A stretch of 64,000 nucleotides of DNA, from assembly GCA_016647705.1 (NCBI GenBank), contig CM028339.1, forward strand, positions 23,971,803 through 24,035,802. The letters are read 5' to 3'. Of this stretch, positions 1 through 10,650 are shown in pieces. The position numbers and the translations under genes were made by a program. Each line of letters starts with the position of its first letter. The first letter of the stretch is position 1. Origin of the DNA: Eucommia ulmoides (lineage: Eukaryota; Streptophyta; Magnoliopsida; Garryales; Eucommiaceae). The notes beneath the pieces were generated by a model, which ran no database searches, was not told where the DNA came from, and saw only the letters and a list, made by a program, of their open reading frames with translations.

Positions 1-653
1 TCTAAGGCCTAAAAAGGCTAGGTTTGACCAGAAAGTCAACTATGGCCGTTTTCGACAAAAAATACCATTTTTTTTTTATGAAAGCGACATTTTGAGCAAA
101 ACTACCAAATAGGCGCAGGTCGTGATTTTAGCAAAATTTCATCGTTTCAATGGTCAAAACGACACTTTTTTGTTTTACGAGATAATTTTATAATTCTTCA
201 ATAATTAGGGACTCTTGTCACTTCAAATCTCGGATGATTAGTGCCTTAATGATGCTTCCATAACTATGTTCAAGCAATAAACCTAAACAAAGATACTCCA
301 ATTCAAAATGACCTATGCATAGCCTCCAAAACTAGTCCAGTAAAGAGGGAAAACCCAAGCTAAAATTTGGTTGCAAATTTTATGTGTGAACATAATTTGG
401 CACAAGCCTATGTGCACGTCTTTCTGAAGAATTCATAATTGATATAAATGGAACAGATAAGGAGACGTACACATCAAACAAATTTCATCTAGAGAGAATG
501 AATATTGTAGTCCTATTCCAAATCAACCAACATAATTTCTAGTAAATTTTCAACAGAAAAAAATACCTAAAATAATTTTAAGCTAATTAAATCACATAAT
601 AAGTAATAATTAGATAAAAAATATTTTTAATCCTCTAAAAATAAAATAAATTA
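1..653. other. AT-rich spacer, nothing recognised
   Basis: No convincing ORF, RNA gene or repeat end was seen. The stretch ends where the Copia-type LTR begins at 654. Confidence 0.5.
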
Positions 654-1084
654 TGTTGATCCTAAGATTTTAATGAATAATTAAGTATTGATATTTTGGT
701 AGAACTAATATATTAATTGAGTGTTTCAGTGATTTAAAGTTCCAAGTGATAAAGATGACAAATTAAATGGATGCTAAATGATGAAATTGAAGATATTGAA
801 GAATTAAGAGTTTAAAGAAATTAGGAAAAACAACCCAGTTAAATTTCAATTCTTAATATCCCATTTAGGAACACACACATTACACAAAATGTATTTTTAT
901 CATTTATGTGTTTTTTATTAAAATTATTTGCTCATATGTGAATTGAGAAGAAATAATTTTGAATGACTAAAATGGAATATAAGAAGATTAGTAGAACTAA
1001 TTTTGAAGAGAAATTGGTTAAAGAGGCGAAAACGTAAAGAAAATGAGTTAAAAACGTATTTAGAGAAGAGATCCAGAAGATGAC

Positions 1085-1320
1085 AGTCGACTGGTGAGTC
1101 GACCGGACAAAGAAGTTGAAAGAACCTGTATCTCTAAGTCGACTAACAGGTCGACCTGCCAAGAAGTATTGAACTCTCTAAATCAACAAGTCGACCGATA
1201 GGTCGATCGGTGAAGAAGTGTTGAACTCACTAAATTTACAAGTCGACCGGGTCGACAGATGAGCTCCATTGTCTACAACTTGAATCAGGCAGTCAACTGG
1301 GCAGTCGATCGTTTGCACTA
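1085..1320. repeat. GTCGAC palindrome cluster in the Copia LTR
   Basis: Repeated GTCGAC-centred palindromes (for example GTCGACTGG...AGTCGACCGG) occur about every 45-70 bp, spaced by 'gaactctctaaatc'-like text. Related clusters lie at 11080-11165, 8240-8330 and 55893-56120, all in the same LTR family or its internal region. Confidence 0.7.
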
Positions 1321-2102
1321 TTTCAGGATACCGTTTGATCCGAAATTATATCCAAAAGTAGCCGATTTTTGTTGGGATTTGAGAGAGATTTCGGGGATAT
1401 TATCTCTATTTAAGATATGGTTCATATACTAATTAAATCCTATTGATTTGGTACATTAAATATTAGAGAAAAGTACAATTTAGACCTTTTAACTATTGAT
1501 ACATTTCTAAGCGGTCCTTTTAAGTTTCGGTGTTTCATTTTAAACCCTCTACGTATCGAAACGGCTTTAATTGGTCCTTCCGTTAGAGATTCTGTTAAAA
1601 CTAACAGAATTTCAGGGGCTAAATAGTCTTTTCATGTTTTTTAAATTTTTTAATCATTTTTAATATATTTATTTATTTATTTCTTTTTTCTTTTTTTTTT
1701 CTCTTCTTCTCTCTTTCCCACCTCCCTCTCTCTCTCTCTCTCCCTCTCCCTCTCCCTCTTTCTCTCTCCCCGCCACCTCTCTCTCCCTCTTCCTCTCCTT
1801 TCCTCCCCGTCACCCCCGTAACAGGGGGTGCTACTGTCAAGAGAGGGTGCAACAGAGAGAAACCAAAGAGAGAGAAGCAAAATAAAGAGAGAGAGAGATA
1901 GAGAGAAAGGAGAATAGAGTAGAGAGAGAAAGCAAAATGGTGACGTAAGTCCTGCATGGTTAACGTGAGTAGTGGAGCTTGGACAACGTGATACTTGGTA
2001 GAGAGAATACCCAGAAGAAGTGAGAGAGTAATTAGAAAATGTAAAAAGAAGACAAATGAAGAGAGAGAGTGCAGAATGGGAGTGATATAGAGAGAGAGTT
2101 TC

Positions 2103-2815
2103 ATGGTGATGCGATGGACAAGAGTGAGAACGGGAGCTTCCTGCCGCCGTCTATGGAATCTGGTTCGATTGCTAATACTATCAAGTCGAATTTCCCAATG
2201 GGTGCTTCTGCGGAGGCAAATTTGCCGGAGATTCCTTTTCATAACTTTTCACGGCCGGATTTCCTGTCAATAACCAATAGCGAGAGCCAAGATCTGAGGC
2301 TCTCGCTTCAGTCGTTTGAAGATCCGATTCTCCTCTACCACCACCATAGCCAACCAGCTACAGCTCACAATGAACAAGCCCTTTTCTTCGAGAACCTTCC
2401 TATGGGGTTCACTTCCGCTGGATGGTCGGAAAGCCACTCGCCGGAGATTGGACGCTTCCAGAGAATGGCATCTTGGGAAGCCGGTGGGGGTGGAGGCGAA
2501 CCACCGGGATTTTGTGTTCAACTCGTCGCCAACACCGCCATTTCTACAGTCGTTGTTCGGCCAAACCCATATGTTTTCTAAGAGGGGACCCCTTCAATCC
2601 AGTATCACACCTTCATTCCGTGCTTAGATGGACCTGCTGGCTATGACCATTTTCACCGGCGACCATTAGCCGCCACAGTTCCATCTGTCCGCGATTTCCG
2701 ACTTCGAAGGCGGATTCTCTGGCTTTCACATCCCAGCACGAATTCAGGGTGATGAAGAGAAGCACGACGGTATCTCCGACAAGCTGTCCTCTGCTTCCTC
2801 TGATTCCCGCCATTG
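2103..2815 (+). pseudogene. captured TCP4-like transcription factor fragment (C-terminal part)
   Basis: The reading frame from about 2115 gives the C-terminal signature of CIN-class TCP proteins (TCP4/TCP3/TCP10 type): SQDLRLSLQSFEDPILL, then SPEIGRFQRM, SKRGPLQSS, FSGFHIPARIQG, and finally GISDKLSSASSDSRH with the natural stop at 2813-2815. These are known features of regulators of leaf cell proliferation. The TCP DNA-binding basic helix-loop-helix is absent, so the fragment cannot act as a normal factor. The frame shifts near 2510. A TAG stands where the family has a tryptophan codon (about 2625), and a small deletion follows; the last part resumes in another frame. It is a pseudogene carried by the Pack-MULE. 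The remaining open stretches (170 aa from 2069 and 103 aa from 2316) are remnants. Confidence 0.85.
2581..2602 (+). promoter_or_regulatory. miR319-like target site in the captured TCP fragment
   Basis: The bases AGGGGACCCCTTCAATCCAG lie over the KRGPLQSS codons, exactly where TCP4-clade genes carry the miR319 site. Compared with my recollection of the usual site (ending TTCAGTCCAG) there is one G-to-A change on the side pairing with the miRNA 5' end. Whether it is still recognised is unknown. Confidence 0.7.
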
Positions 2816-3260
2816 ATGGAGCTCAAAATCTCAATATCTCTCTCCCCAAAAGGTGATAATTTCAGCTACCCATTTCTCAAAATCTCTCAATTTCAAACAT
2901 TTTTGCTATTGCCACCATTAAATTCAACTTGCAAGACTATAATCTATCATCAGCTGGAGCCAAAACAGAACATGCAGTTACAACAAAGAAGAGAGAGATA
3001 GAGAAAGAGTTTGATCAGTCTTTCATCAATGGCTGCCATCGTAGAGAGAAGAAATCTGATTGTGTTTACAGGTTCTTCGATCACGATTCACTATTTTCCT
3101 TTTCAGTTGTCTATGTTTTTGAGATTTGATTTTATGTTTGAATGAGATTAACTTTGTTAGCGTTTCTCTGTTTTGATTACTGTGTGTTTCTTCTGCTAAA
3201 CTTGGGTGATGTTTTCCACTATTTACTCATTTTTCAATAATATTGGTTTAAAATTAGGGA
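2816..3260 (+). other. probable captured TCP 3' UTR
   Basis: The sequence continues directly after the TCP stop codon up to the right inverted repeat, with no ORF of note. Its position suggests it was copied with the gene as 3' UTR; this is inference. Confidence 0.5.
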
Positions 3261-3953
3261 CAGCTTGGGATTTAGAATGTTTGTAACTCTTCCCTGTTGC
3301 AGAGGGTGTTTTCATCCCCTGTTTTCAGGGGGTGAAAACATCCCTGTTACGGGGAGGAAGGGAGAGGAAGAGGAAGAGAGAGGTGGCAGGGGAGAAAGAA
3401 GGAGGGGGAGGGAGAGGGAGAGGGAGGTGGCAAGGAGAGAGAGAGAGGAAGAGAGAGAAATAATAATAAAAAACAAATATATTATATTAAAAATGATTAA
3501 AAAAAATTAAAAAATGTGAAAAGACCATTTTTCCTTTGAAATTCGTTTAGTTTTAACAGAATTAAAGCCATTTAGATACGTAGAGGGTTTGAAATGAAAC
3601 ACCGAAACTTAGAAGGGTCACTTAGAAATGTATTAATAGTTAGAGGGTCTAAATTGTATTTTTTCCTAAATATTAATGTTTCTCAATTTGGTTCTTGAAA
3701 TTGATTCTATTCTAATTTATTGAGATTGAGAAATATTTGAGGGGTTTAATTGAAAATTTTGAAAGTTGTTTTTAAGTAAATTGAACCTAAATGAAATTAT
3801 TATGATATAAGGGGTCTATAAGTGCTATTAATTGTCATGACACATTTAAACTAGCCGTTATAAGGCTGATTTCATATTCCTATATATAGACTTGCAAATT
3901 TTTATTTATGACTAATCATTCTAAGAGAGAGGATATATATATATATATATTAT

Positions 3954-5642
3954 TGATAGGTGTAAATTACCTATGTATTTTCAATCCGAATTTGTTAGTT
4001 TTCGAGTACGTTTATAGTTATTTTTATATGTTTTAATATGTTTTTATACTTTTTGTATAAGTCAGGTATGTGGAGCAAAAAGATAGGAAACTGGAGCGAA
4101 AACGATGAGATCGAACCGAAGGCGAGTCAAAGTTACGGTGGATAAACAAGCAAGGAGGCAAAAATATAAAGGAAGCCCACCGCCTAGGCGTCCAGACCTC
4201 CACCTAGGCAGTGAAGATGCTGGGAATGACAAAAGGCTACTGACAGCCCATTACCTAGGCAGGAAATTCCTCCGCCTAGGTAGAAACCCCAGTAGAAACA
4301 TTTCCAAGTCTACCGCCTACTTCTTTGCCTAGGCGGTCACCAAACCTGCAAAGTCGGTACAGGTGCTGTAAATTTAAGGCTCGTTTCGACTATGATTCGA
4401 TCCTATTTTGGAAATACTCAAAACATAGAAGTTGTATATCTTTTTCTTATCTTTCTATAGGTTTTTGAATCACCTTAATCGGAGTTCGGATGAAAACGTT
4501 ACAGTCAAAACAAAATTGCAAATCTACAGTAACTTCGCCTAGGTGAATTTCTGGTAGAAAGTTAACCAACTTAAGTTCTCCTAGGTGAAGTTTTCTTCAC
4601 CTAGGCAAAAATCCTGCAGCACACCCTTGATATTTATTAGATATTTTGAGATATTTTGGGATATTATTTTTCCTTCTCTCCTCCTCTCTTCCCTCTCTTC
4701 AATCCTTAAGGCTTTAGGCCATATTTTAAGAGTAGGATTATGGATTTTTTAGGGAGAGCTCTCAACCCGAGGTGGAGGATCAACGAGGAAGCGATCGATC
4801 GACGTTTCTAGCGGCAAATCTTCGGATATCGGCTAAGTTGCTCGTTTCCTCTCTTTGTTTTCTTTATTTTGGTAGTTGTTGAGCATGTTTAGCTCGTTTT
4901 ACATTGTATAAACGGTTAGGGCCATGAGTTAAACATGGATTGTAATATGGATTAACGTATTATTTATGAAAATGTAGTTTTGGTTGAATTTTTGTTTCGT
5001 TTATGGTTGTTCCTTATAATTTCGATTGTGGTGCCGTGTTTTCTATAATTATATGCTAGTTTAGATATATTGAGAAAACGGAGTTTGACACTCGGGAGAG
5101 GTAACCCCGGATTTGGACTAGGGTTAACACAACACGACAATCTAACGACCCGGGAGGGCGTTAAAAAGTGTGCAATCGATGACGTTGGGGCGAGACTCAC
5201 ATGACCTAGAGTCGTTAAGACATTGAGGGGGACTTCGGCGTTGACACGAAGTCACGTATTCCCCAGTCTTACACTCGGAAGAGGTGGCAAGGGAGTTTAC
5301 GAACAGAGATTGTCGGATACGCCGAACGCCGTTAATGTTAACTAAAATGAAATCAAACGCATTTAAGTAAATAAAGTTAATCCCTAGGCAATCTACTCCC
5401 CTAAACAATCTCAAATTAGTTTTTATAGTATAGTTAACTTAATTAGTATTTTAGTTTAGTATTAATATTAAATTAAATTTCATTTTTGTCACCTAGATAA
5501 AGTCAGATTACAACAATTGCGATACTCGATAGTAATCTTAACCAATCCATGTGGATACGATACCCGACCAAAAGGTCCACTATACTAAAACTTAATCCGT
5601 ACGCTTGTGGTGAAAGTGACAGCGCATTATTTGCGGCCACCA
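3954..5642 (+). repeat. solo LTR of a Gypsy-like family
   Basis: Runs TGATAGG to CCACCA and is flanked by a perfect 5-bp target duplication, ATTAT, at 3949-3953 and 5643-5647. It matches the LTRs of the array at 49308-57892 along its length, including the CCGCCTAGGCGG-type palindromes and the conserved end text (actcgatagtaatc, gtggatacgat). No internal region remains, so it probably arose by recombination between two LTRs. It sits inside the Copia 5' LTR. Confidence 0.85.
4160..4345. repeat. CCTAGG palindrome cluster in the solo LTR
   Basis: Five or six copies of CGCCTAGGCG-type palindromes lie in an otherwise AT-rich LTR. In the sister LTRs at 49530-49770 and 53260-53560 the same place carries CCGCCGCGGCGG or CCGCCTAGGCGG variants. 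Confidence 0.65.
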
Positions 5643-6683
5643 ATTATCAAGAGAGATCAGAATATATCAATTGAGTGAGTTTTTCTAAGAGATATCTTAT
5701 TGAGAATTGAGTGAGCTTTTCTAAGAGAATCAATTGCTAATCATTGCTGCTACCGATTTGAAGTTACATTGCAATATTATTTTCTTTCGGTGGATTCTGA
5801 GTAAGATCTTTCCAAATTGCTTATTATTTGTTTATTGATTTTATATTTGGAAATTGATCTTAGAAATTATTTCTATTTTTTGAAGAAAATAGTTTACAAA
5901 CAATTTCTTAAATCTGATTACGTGCTCCAATTTATTACCCATATTCTTATTAAAATCAAATTTTTGTATCTCATGTTTTTCTATCATTAGTTGGGATATT
6001 AATTGAGTTATTATTTATCTGGGGTGATAGAAGCTCCGAGTGAGATTTACTTCTTATCAATTTGTGTATTAGTGAGTTGTGACGGGTTAAATACCGTTGG
6101 GGGTATTTAATTAAGAGTAGCTGGGTTTCAGTCTCTTCCTGTAAAGAGATTGAGGTAGTGATTCTTCTTGAATAAAAATTGTGTTGTGAGTGATTTGTAA
6201 ATGTTTCATCCTTATTTAGAAAAATGATAGTTGGAGTGTTTTATGAGGTTTTGATTCTTGTGCCTTAATGTTAAAAAGAATTAGGTTATTCTTTAACCTA
6301 TAAAAAGTAGAGGTTCTTCCTTAACTTGAGAAAAATGATATTGTGAAGGTTGATTCTGAGCCTGTAAAAGAATTAGTGTACGGGTTTGGTTCCTACCTTT
6401 AAAGGGATCTTGATTTTAGTGGGTGCGATCTCCGTGAAGCTCGGGGTACTGGATTATCCAAGAGTAGTTTGGTGAATCAGTATAAATCTTTGGTGCGATG
6501 CTATATTTATTTTGCTATTCCTGCTGTTTCGGTGTGCACTTAGTTGATTGATTAATTTCACTGTGTTATAAAGATAATAATTAATTTAGGCTTTAATTTA
6601 ATTATTTGATTTACTGAATTTTATTCTGATAATTTTTAATTACCCAATTCACCCCTCCTCTTGGGTATTCTACTGGGCCAACA

Positions 6684-6698
6684 ATTGGTATCAGAGCT
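6684..6698 (+). other. primer-binding site of the Copia-type element
   Basis: TTGGTATCAGAGC follows the LTR end directly; this is the usual initiator tRNA-Met site of plant Copia elements. Confidence 0.75.
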
Positions 6699-6733
6699 GA
6701 TTTAGCTCGAATTTATTAGCTAACAAAGATCAT

Positions 6734-7747
6734 ATGGATTGTCTTGATTCAAAAATTATGTGTACTATTGTTAACTCTGCCTCTCCTAATAGTCATTATT
6801 CTGATTATGAGTCTGGTATTATTTGCAATTATGAGAATGCAGATAAAGCTATCGAGACGCTTATTGCTCTTACTTACGTTTTTGGTAAAAAGAATTTTAA
6901 ACTAGAGCAAAAAATTGCAACTCTTGAAAATAAGAAGTTTAGTACTATCAAATCTCTCAAGAAAAAGAATTTGGACAAATATTTTGAAACTATTGAGTTT
7001 AAAATTTCTTTATCTGAAATCAGTAAGTTGTATGATAAAGTTGAGTCTCTTGAGGATGAGATTGAGGTTTTGAAAAATGATTTTTATGATCTTCAACATA
7101 ATGAATTTAAAAGGAAAAATATTGAAACTTTGAATGAGGCCTTGAGTATTGAATTAGATAATACAAGGTGTGAGCTTGATAGAGCTCGTTTGAAAATCCA
7201 TTCTGTTGAAAATGAGTGCCAAATTCTTAAGAATGATCTTGAATTTATGCATAAAAAGAATTTTGGTCTACAGGTAAATGTTAGTACCAATGAACAGTTA
7301 CTTGAGAAGACTCAAAATGAGCTTAGAAAAGCAATGGATAAATTCAAGGATGTTGAGAGTACTAAATGTTTTGAAAAACCAATAGTTACTAAAACTGCTT
7401 CTCAGAATCGCAGAAAATATTATGCTCCGATAAAAAACACTGACTATTCGAAGAGGCGTACTAACAATTTCTACTGTGGTAAATTTGGTCATTATGAAAA
7501 CTCTTGTTATTTATTGCATGATTACCCTGTCGGATCCAGAAATAACTGGATACCAAAAAGAGAAAATTTTGGTGTAAGTACAAATCAGAGATTCAGACAA
7601 AAGTACAACGAATACCAAGTATCGACAAGGGAATTTGAACAGACAAGAAGATACAATGAATATGTCATGCCAAATAGGGAACCAAGGTTCAATGTATCTA
7701 ATAAGAAAAATCAGCACATGTCAAATACAAGAGTACAGAAGCAATAA
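6734..7747 (+). CDS. gag-like protein of the Copia-type element (fossil)
   Basis: A 337-aa open frame starts 36 bp after the primer-binding site. The first 50 residues are unremarkable. Residues about 55-215 are rich in Lys, Glu, Asn and Leu with heptad-like spacing (for example KVESLEDEIEVLKNDFYDL), so a long coiled coil is likely. A zinc-knuckle-like segment lies near residues 248-260, followed by a basic, Arg/Asn/Tyr-rich tail. Coiled coil plus knuckle is what the C-terminal half of Copia gag proteins of the SIRE type looks like. No capsid core was recognised. It belongs to the fossil element and is not a host gene. Confidence 0.6.
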   Translation: MDCLDSKIMCTIVNSASPNSHYSDYESGIICNYENADKAIETLIALTYVFGKKNFKLEQKIATLENKKFSTIKSLKKKNLDKYFETIEFKISLSEISKLYDKVESLEDEIEVLKNDFYDLQHNEFKRKNIETLNEALSIELDNTRCELDRARLKIHSVENECQILKNDLEFMHKKNFGLQVNVSTNEQLLEKTQNELRKAMDKFKDVESTKCFEKPIVTKTASQNRRKYYAPIKNTDYSKRRTNNFYCGKFGHYENSCYLLHDYPVGSRNNWIPKRENFGVSTNQRFRQKYNEYQVSTREFEQTRRYNEYVMPNREPRFNVSNKKNQHMSNTRVQKQ

Positions 7748-8682
7748 GCTCAATATGTGAGAGCTGACAAAGCTTATCCACAATAAACAGCAAAATACCA
7801 GCACAAGAAAATATTCATCTACAAAGTTGTGCCAAAGCAGCATGAAGTACCAAACAAAGGCAAATAAGTTCTTACTGAATTAGTTCAAAGAACTGTTATT
7901 CTTAAGAATGGGAAAATTAAGGTGAAAAATCAAGTATTGGTGGAATCAAAGAATGCCAAATCAGAAATTAGAAATTCACCTAAGGTACACACACCACTTG
8001 CTCCCAAAGATGATCCAGGTATGTCAAAATTCTTAAAGTTTAAGTTTATTAATTTTGTTAGGGAGACTGAGCCTGTTCATTTTGAAATTTAGATGTTTGC
8101 AATATGTATGTATGTGTGTGTTGAAATGTGTGAGTAATTTTAAAAAATATATATATATATATGTGGATCAAAATAAGAGGTAAAAATTGAGCTAAGAGGA
8201 TCAAATTAGGTCTAAATACACAAAATCGAACAAAATAAAAGAGAGCAGTCAACTCATCAATCGACCGAAGTTTTCAGGTTGGAATCCTGAGAGTCACTTT
8301 GAGTCCATCAGTCGACTGGGCGGTCGACCGATTGTGTCGGGATATAAATATTCAGACTTCTTTATTTCATTTCATTCAAACCCTAGAACTCTTCTTCTCT
8401 CAAAACCCTTCATCTCCCAAGTTCGTCCAAGCCTATATTACCCAAAATTAGTCCATTTCGGCTCAGATCTGAAGATTTTTTGGTTGAATCAACAAGTCTA
8501 AGGCTCAGATTTTTGTGTTGGAGGTGTTCCCTCTCGCGAAACAGGTTGGTCTTTTCCCATTCTAGGGTTTCGGTTGTTCTTGCTGATTGGCCTTAGCTTT
8601 TTTATTATTTTTCAGATTAATTGGTTATTTGGCTTTGGTTTATTGAGACATTCTAGAGTGGTTGCTTTAGATTATGTAAAAA
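7748..8682 (+). other. internal non-coding region of the Copia-type element
   Basis: Short broken gag-like continuation up to about 8090, an (AT)n run near 8150, a GTCGAC palindrome pair at 8250-8330, then CT-rich leader-like sequence before the second ORF. Confidence 0.4.
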
Positions 8683-9985
8683 ATGCCTAGAATCAAGAAT
8701 CGTGCAAATAGGCCTAAGTTTGACAATGTTTTCTTTCAAAGTGAAGAGGATAAGAAGAAATACAATGATGAATTTGTTAATCGTAGGGTGTTAGGTTGCA
8801 AACCCACTGATTTTGTTGAGTTAAAAGAGAAAAACATTGATATTGAAGCATATTTTAGGAATTTGGGTTGGGTTGAGTTTGTCAACCAAAAGGAGGAGTG
8901 GATGCCAGTGTGAGTACGGATATTTTACAGTAATATAACCTACAATAATCTTCATATTAAATCGTTTGTCAAAGAAAAAGCGATTTGTTTCGATGCGGTA
9001 TTATTAAGTCACATTTTGAAAATACCTAGGAGAAATGTATTTTCATATAATACCCCTCATTGGCTTTCAATAAATTTCAATAGAAAGGCAATTGCGGAAA
9101 ATTTTGATTTAGAGAGAAACAAAGTAGGTTCGTTGTCCATTGAGCGTAGATTTCTTCACTTGGTGCTAACCTACTCGGTTGTGCCTAGAGGGGGAAGTCA
9201 TGCTAATATAAATGACTTTGATTTGTACTTGATGAATGGAATTGTGGAAGGGAGAAAGTTGGACCTATCCCATATCATGATGGAGCATATGAAGCATCAT
9301 GTTTAGAAACCCTCGGGAATACTACCCTATGCGGATGCACTCTAGAGGATATTTGATCACTTTGAAATAATGGTTGATCCTGATGAACAGATGTTTTTGA
9401 CAACCACACCGAGATGGATCAATGTTCAAAATACTTCATTGATGGGGTATGAGTTTAGAGTAAATAGATGGGTGTAGAAGAAGAATTAGAAAATACAGAG
9501 AGTATAGGCTGCGGATGAGGAAGAAGAAGATAAAGGAGAGATGAGCATGGATTAGAAGATGGACTATCTTCATGATCAAATTGATGATTTGAGAATTCAT
9601 GCTGATTTGATGGATAAGAATATGACTGGGCTGGAAAATAAAGTGGTTCAGATGAACACAAACATAGAAGCTGGATTCAGAAACATCACAGGAAATCAGG
9701 AACAAATGTTTCAATATATACAGTCAACTCATCCTGGCTATCAACAACATTACAATGCTCAGCCACATTTTTTCGGACATCCTATGTATGGAGCGCAGTA
9801 GTCCTTTGGAGGACCAAGTGCAGCCGGACCATCTGGAGCTGGGCCATCTGGAAGAGTTCCGTCAACGTCATTTTATTAGCAGATGACTCCAGGACCAATC
9901 ATTCAACCAGGTGTTCCGTATCCGCAATAGCCAGCCACTAGTCCGATGGGACTTTACTACCATTTCTCTTGGCAGAGCCCTCATT
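8683..9985 (+). pseudogene. 'putative plant transposon protein' ORF (Transposase_32-like), fossil
   Basis: Begins MPRIKNRANRPKFDNVFF and carries the order typical of the plant domain often called 'putative plant transposon protein' (PF20167): a FRNLGW motif near residue 62, a VRIFYSNITYN-type motif just after, an LGIP-type motif (here ILKIPRRNVF), and RRFLHLVLTYSVVPRGGSH. A Gln/Met-rich tail lies at 9559-9801. The function of this domain is unknown; it is common in pol-less plant LTR elements. The region is broken, with several breaks. It lies where pol would be in an autonomous element. Confidence 0.6.
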
Positions 9986-10650
9986 AGATTTTATTGGTGT
10001 GTTGTTATTCAAATAAGATCCACAGCTATTGTTTTTGGTCTGTAATAGTTAATCTAGGTTATTTGGATTTCCTTGACTGCTAGTGTTTAGATTTTGATGA
10101 ATTACCTAGACTTGATCTAATTAGTTAGATTTATTATCTCTAATGATGATCCACATCATATTCGTTGAAAATGGTTTTGATGTGTTAAATGAATTTTATT
10201 TCTTTCAAAAATTGAGTTGGTGTGATATTTATCTATAAGTATTAATGTTTTGGGCTTAAAAAGTTATTTATTCAAATGAGTTTTATTTCTTAAAGTTGAT
10301 TCAATAAACTTTTATAATATGATTGCCTAGAGTCAGTAACTTGGGTGGTGTTCCCCCCCTCCCTAAATTTGTTTTTGATGATGATACAGAGGGAGAAATT
10401 AGTGATATTTTATTAAATTAAGGGGGAGTGTTTTAAAATTGTGTTTTAATTAAGTATTTTTTATTTATGCAAAAGGGGAGAAATTAGAATTTTGCTTTAT
10501 TGAGTGTTTTTAATTTGTGCATTATTAAAATCTTCATTATGATACTTTAATGAGTTAAAAGACCTGTCCTCAGATTCAGATGGCGTGTGGTTATATTTTT
10601 ATTTTGAAGAAAACATCAAAGTTAATTGTCATCATCAAAAAGGGGGAGAT
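9986..10650 (+). other. 3' internal region and purine tract of the Copia-type element
   Basis: AT-rich, without an ORF. It has several 'aaaggggagaaatt'-like runs (about 10380, 10420 and 10475), and AAAAAGGGGGAGAT directly precedes the 3' LTR at 10651, serving as the polypurine tract. Confidence 0.6.

Larger units (their letters stand above)
1466..3666. mobile_element. Pack-MULE carrying a TCP4-like gene fragment
   Basis: Long terminal inverted repeats of about 350 bp (roughly 1466-1825 and 3315-3666) start AGTACAATTTAGACC-like on both sides and include matching CT-rich and GA-rich low-complexity stretches. A perfect 9-bp target duplication, TAAATATTA, lies at 1457-1465 and 3667-3675, which is the size typical of Mutator-like elements. 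No transposase is present. The interior is dominated by a host gene copy: the 3' coding part and probably the 3' UTR of a CIN-class TCP transcription factor. It landed inside a Copia-type LTR, so it is younger than that insertion. Confidence 0.88.
654..6683 (+). repeat. 5' LTR of the Copia-type element, interrupted twice
   Basis: Begins TGTTGATC and ends GGGCCAACA. Removing the Pack-MULE and the solo LTR with their target duplications leaves about 2.1 kb. The same LTR family recurs as the truncated 3' LTR at 10651 and as a solo LTR at 55458-56471. Confidence 0.78.

Noticed and set aside
1673-2242. Minus-strand frames of 189 and 67 aa in the Pack-MULE left end
   Set aside because: They are low-complexity GA/CT translation of the inverted repeat, opposite the real TCP fragment.
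3265-3510. 81-aa frame rich in Glu, Arg and Gly
   Set aside because: It is the mirror of the same CT/GA-rich inverted repeat and has no protein character.
4105-4332. 75-aa frame in the solo LTR, with sister frames at 49423-49677 and 57689-57907
   Set aside because: They come from the palindrome cluster of the LTR; the recurrence reflects the shared LTR and not a gene.
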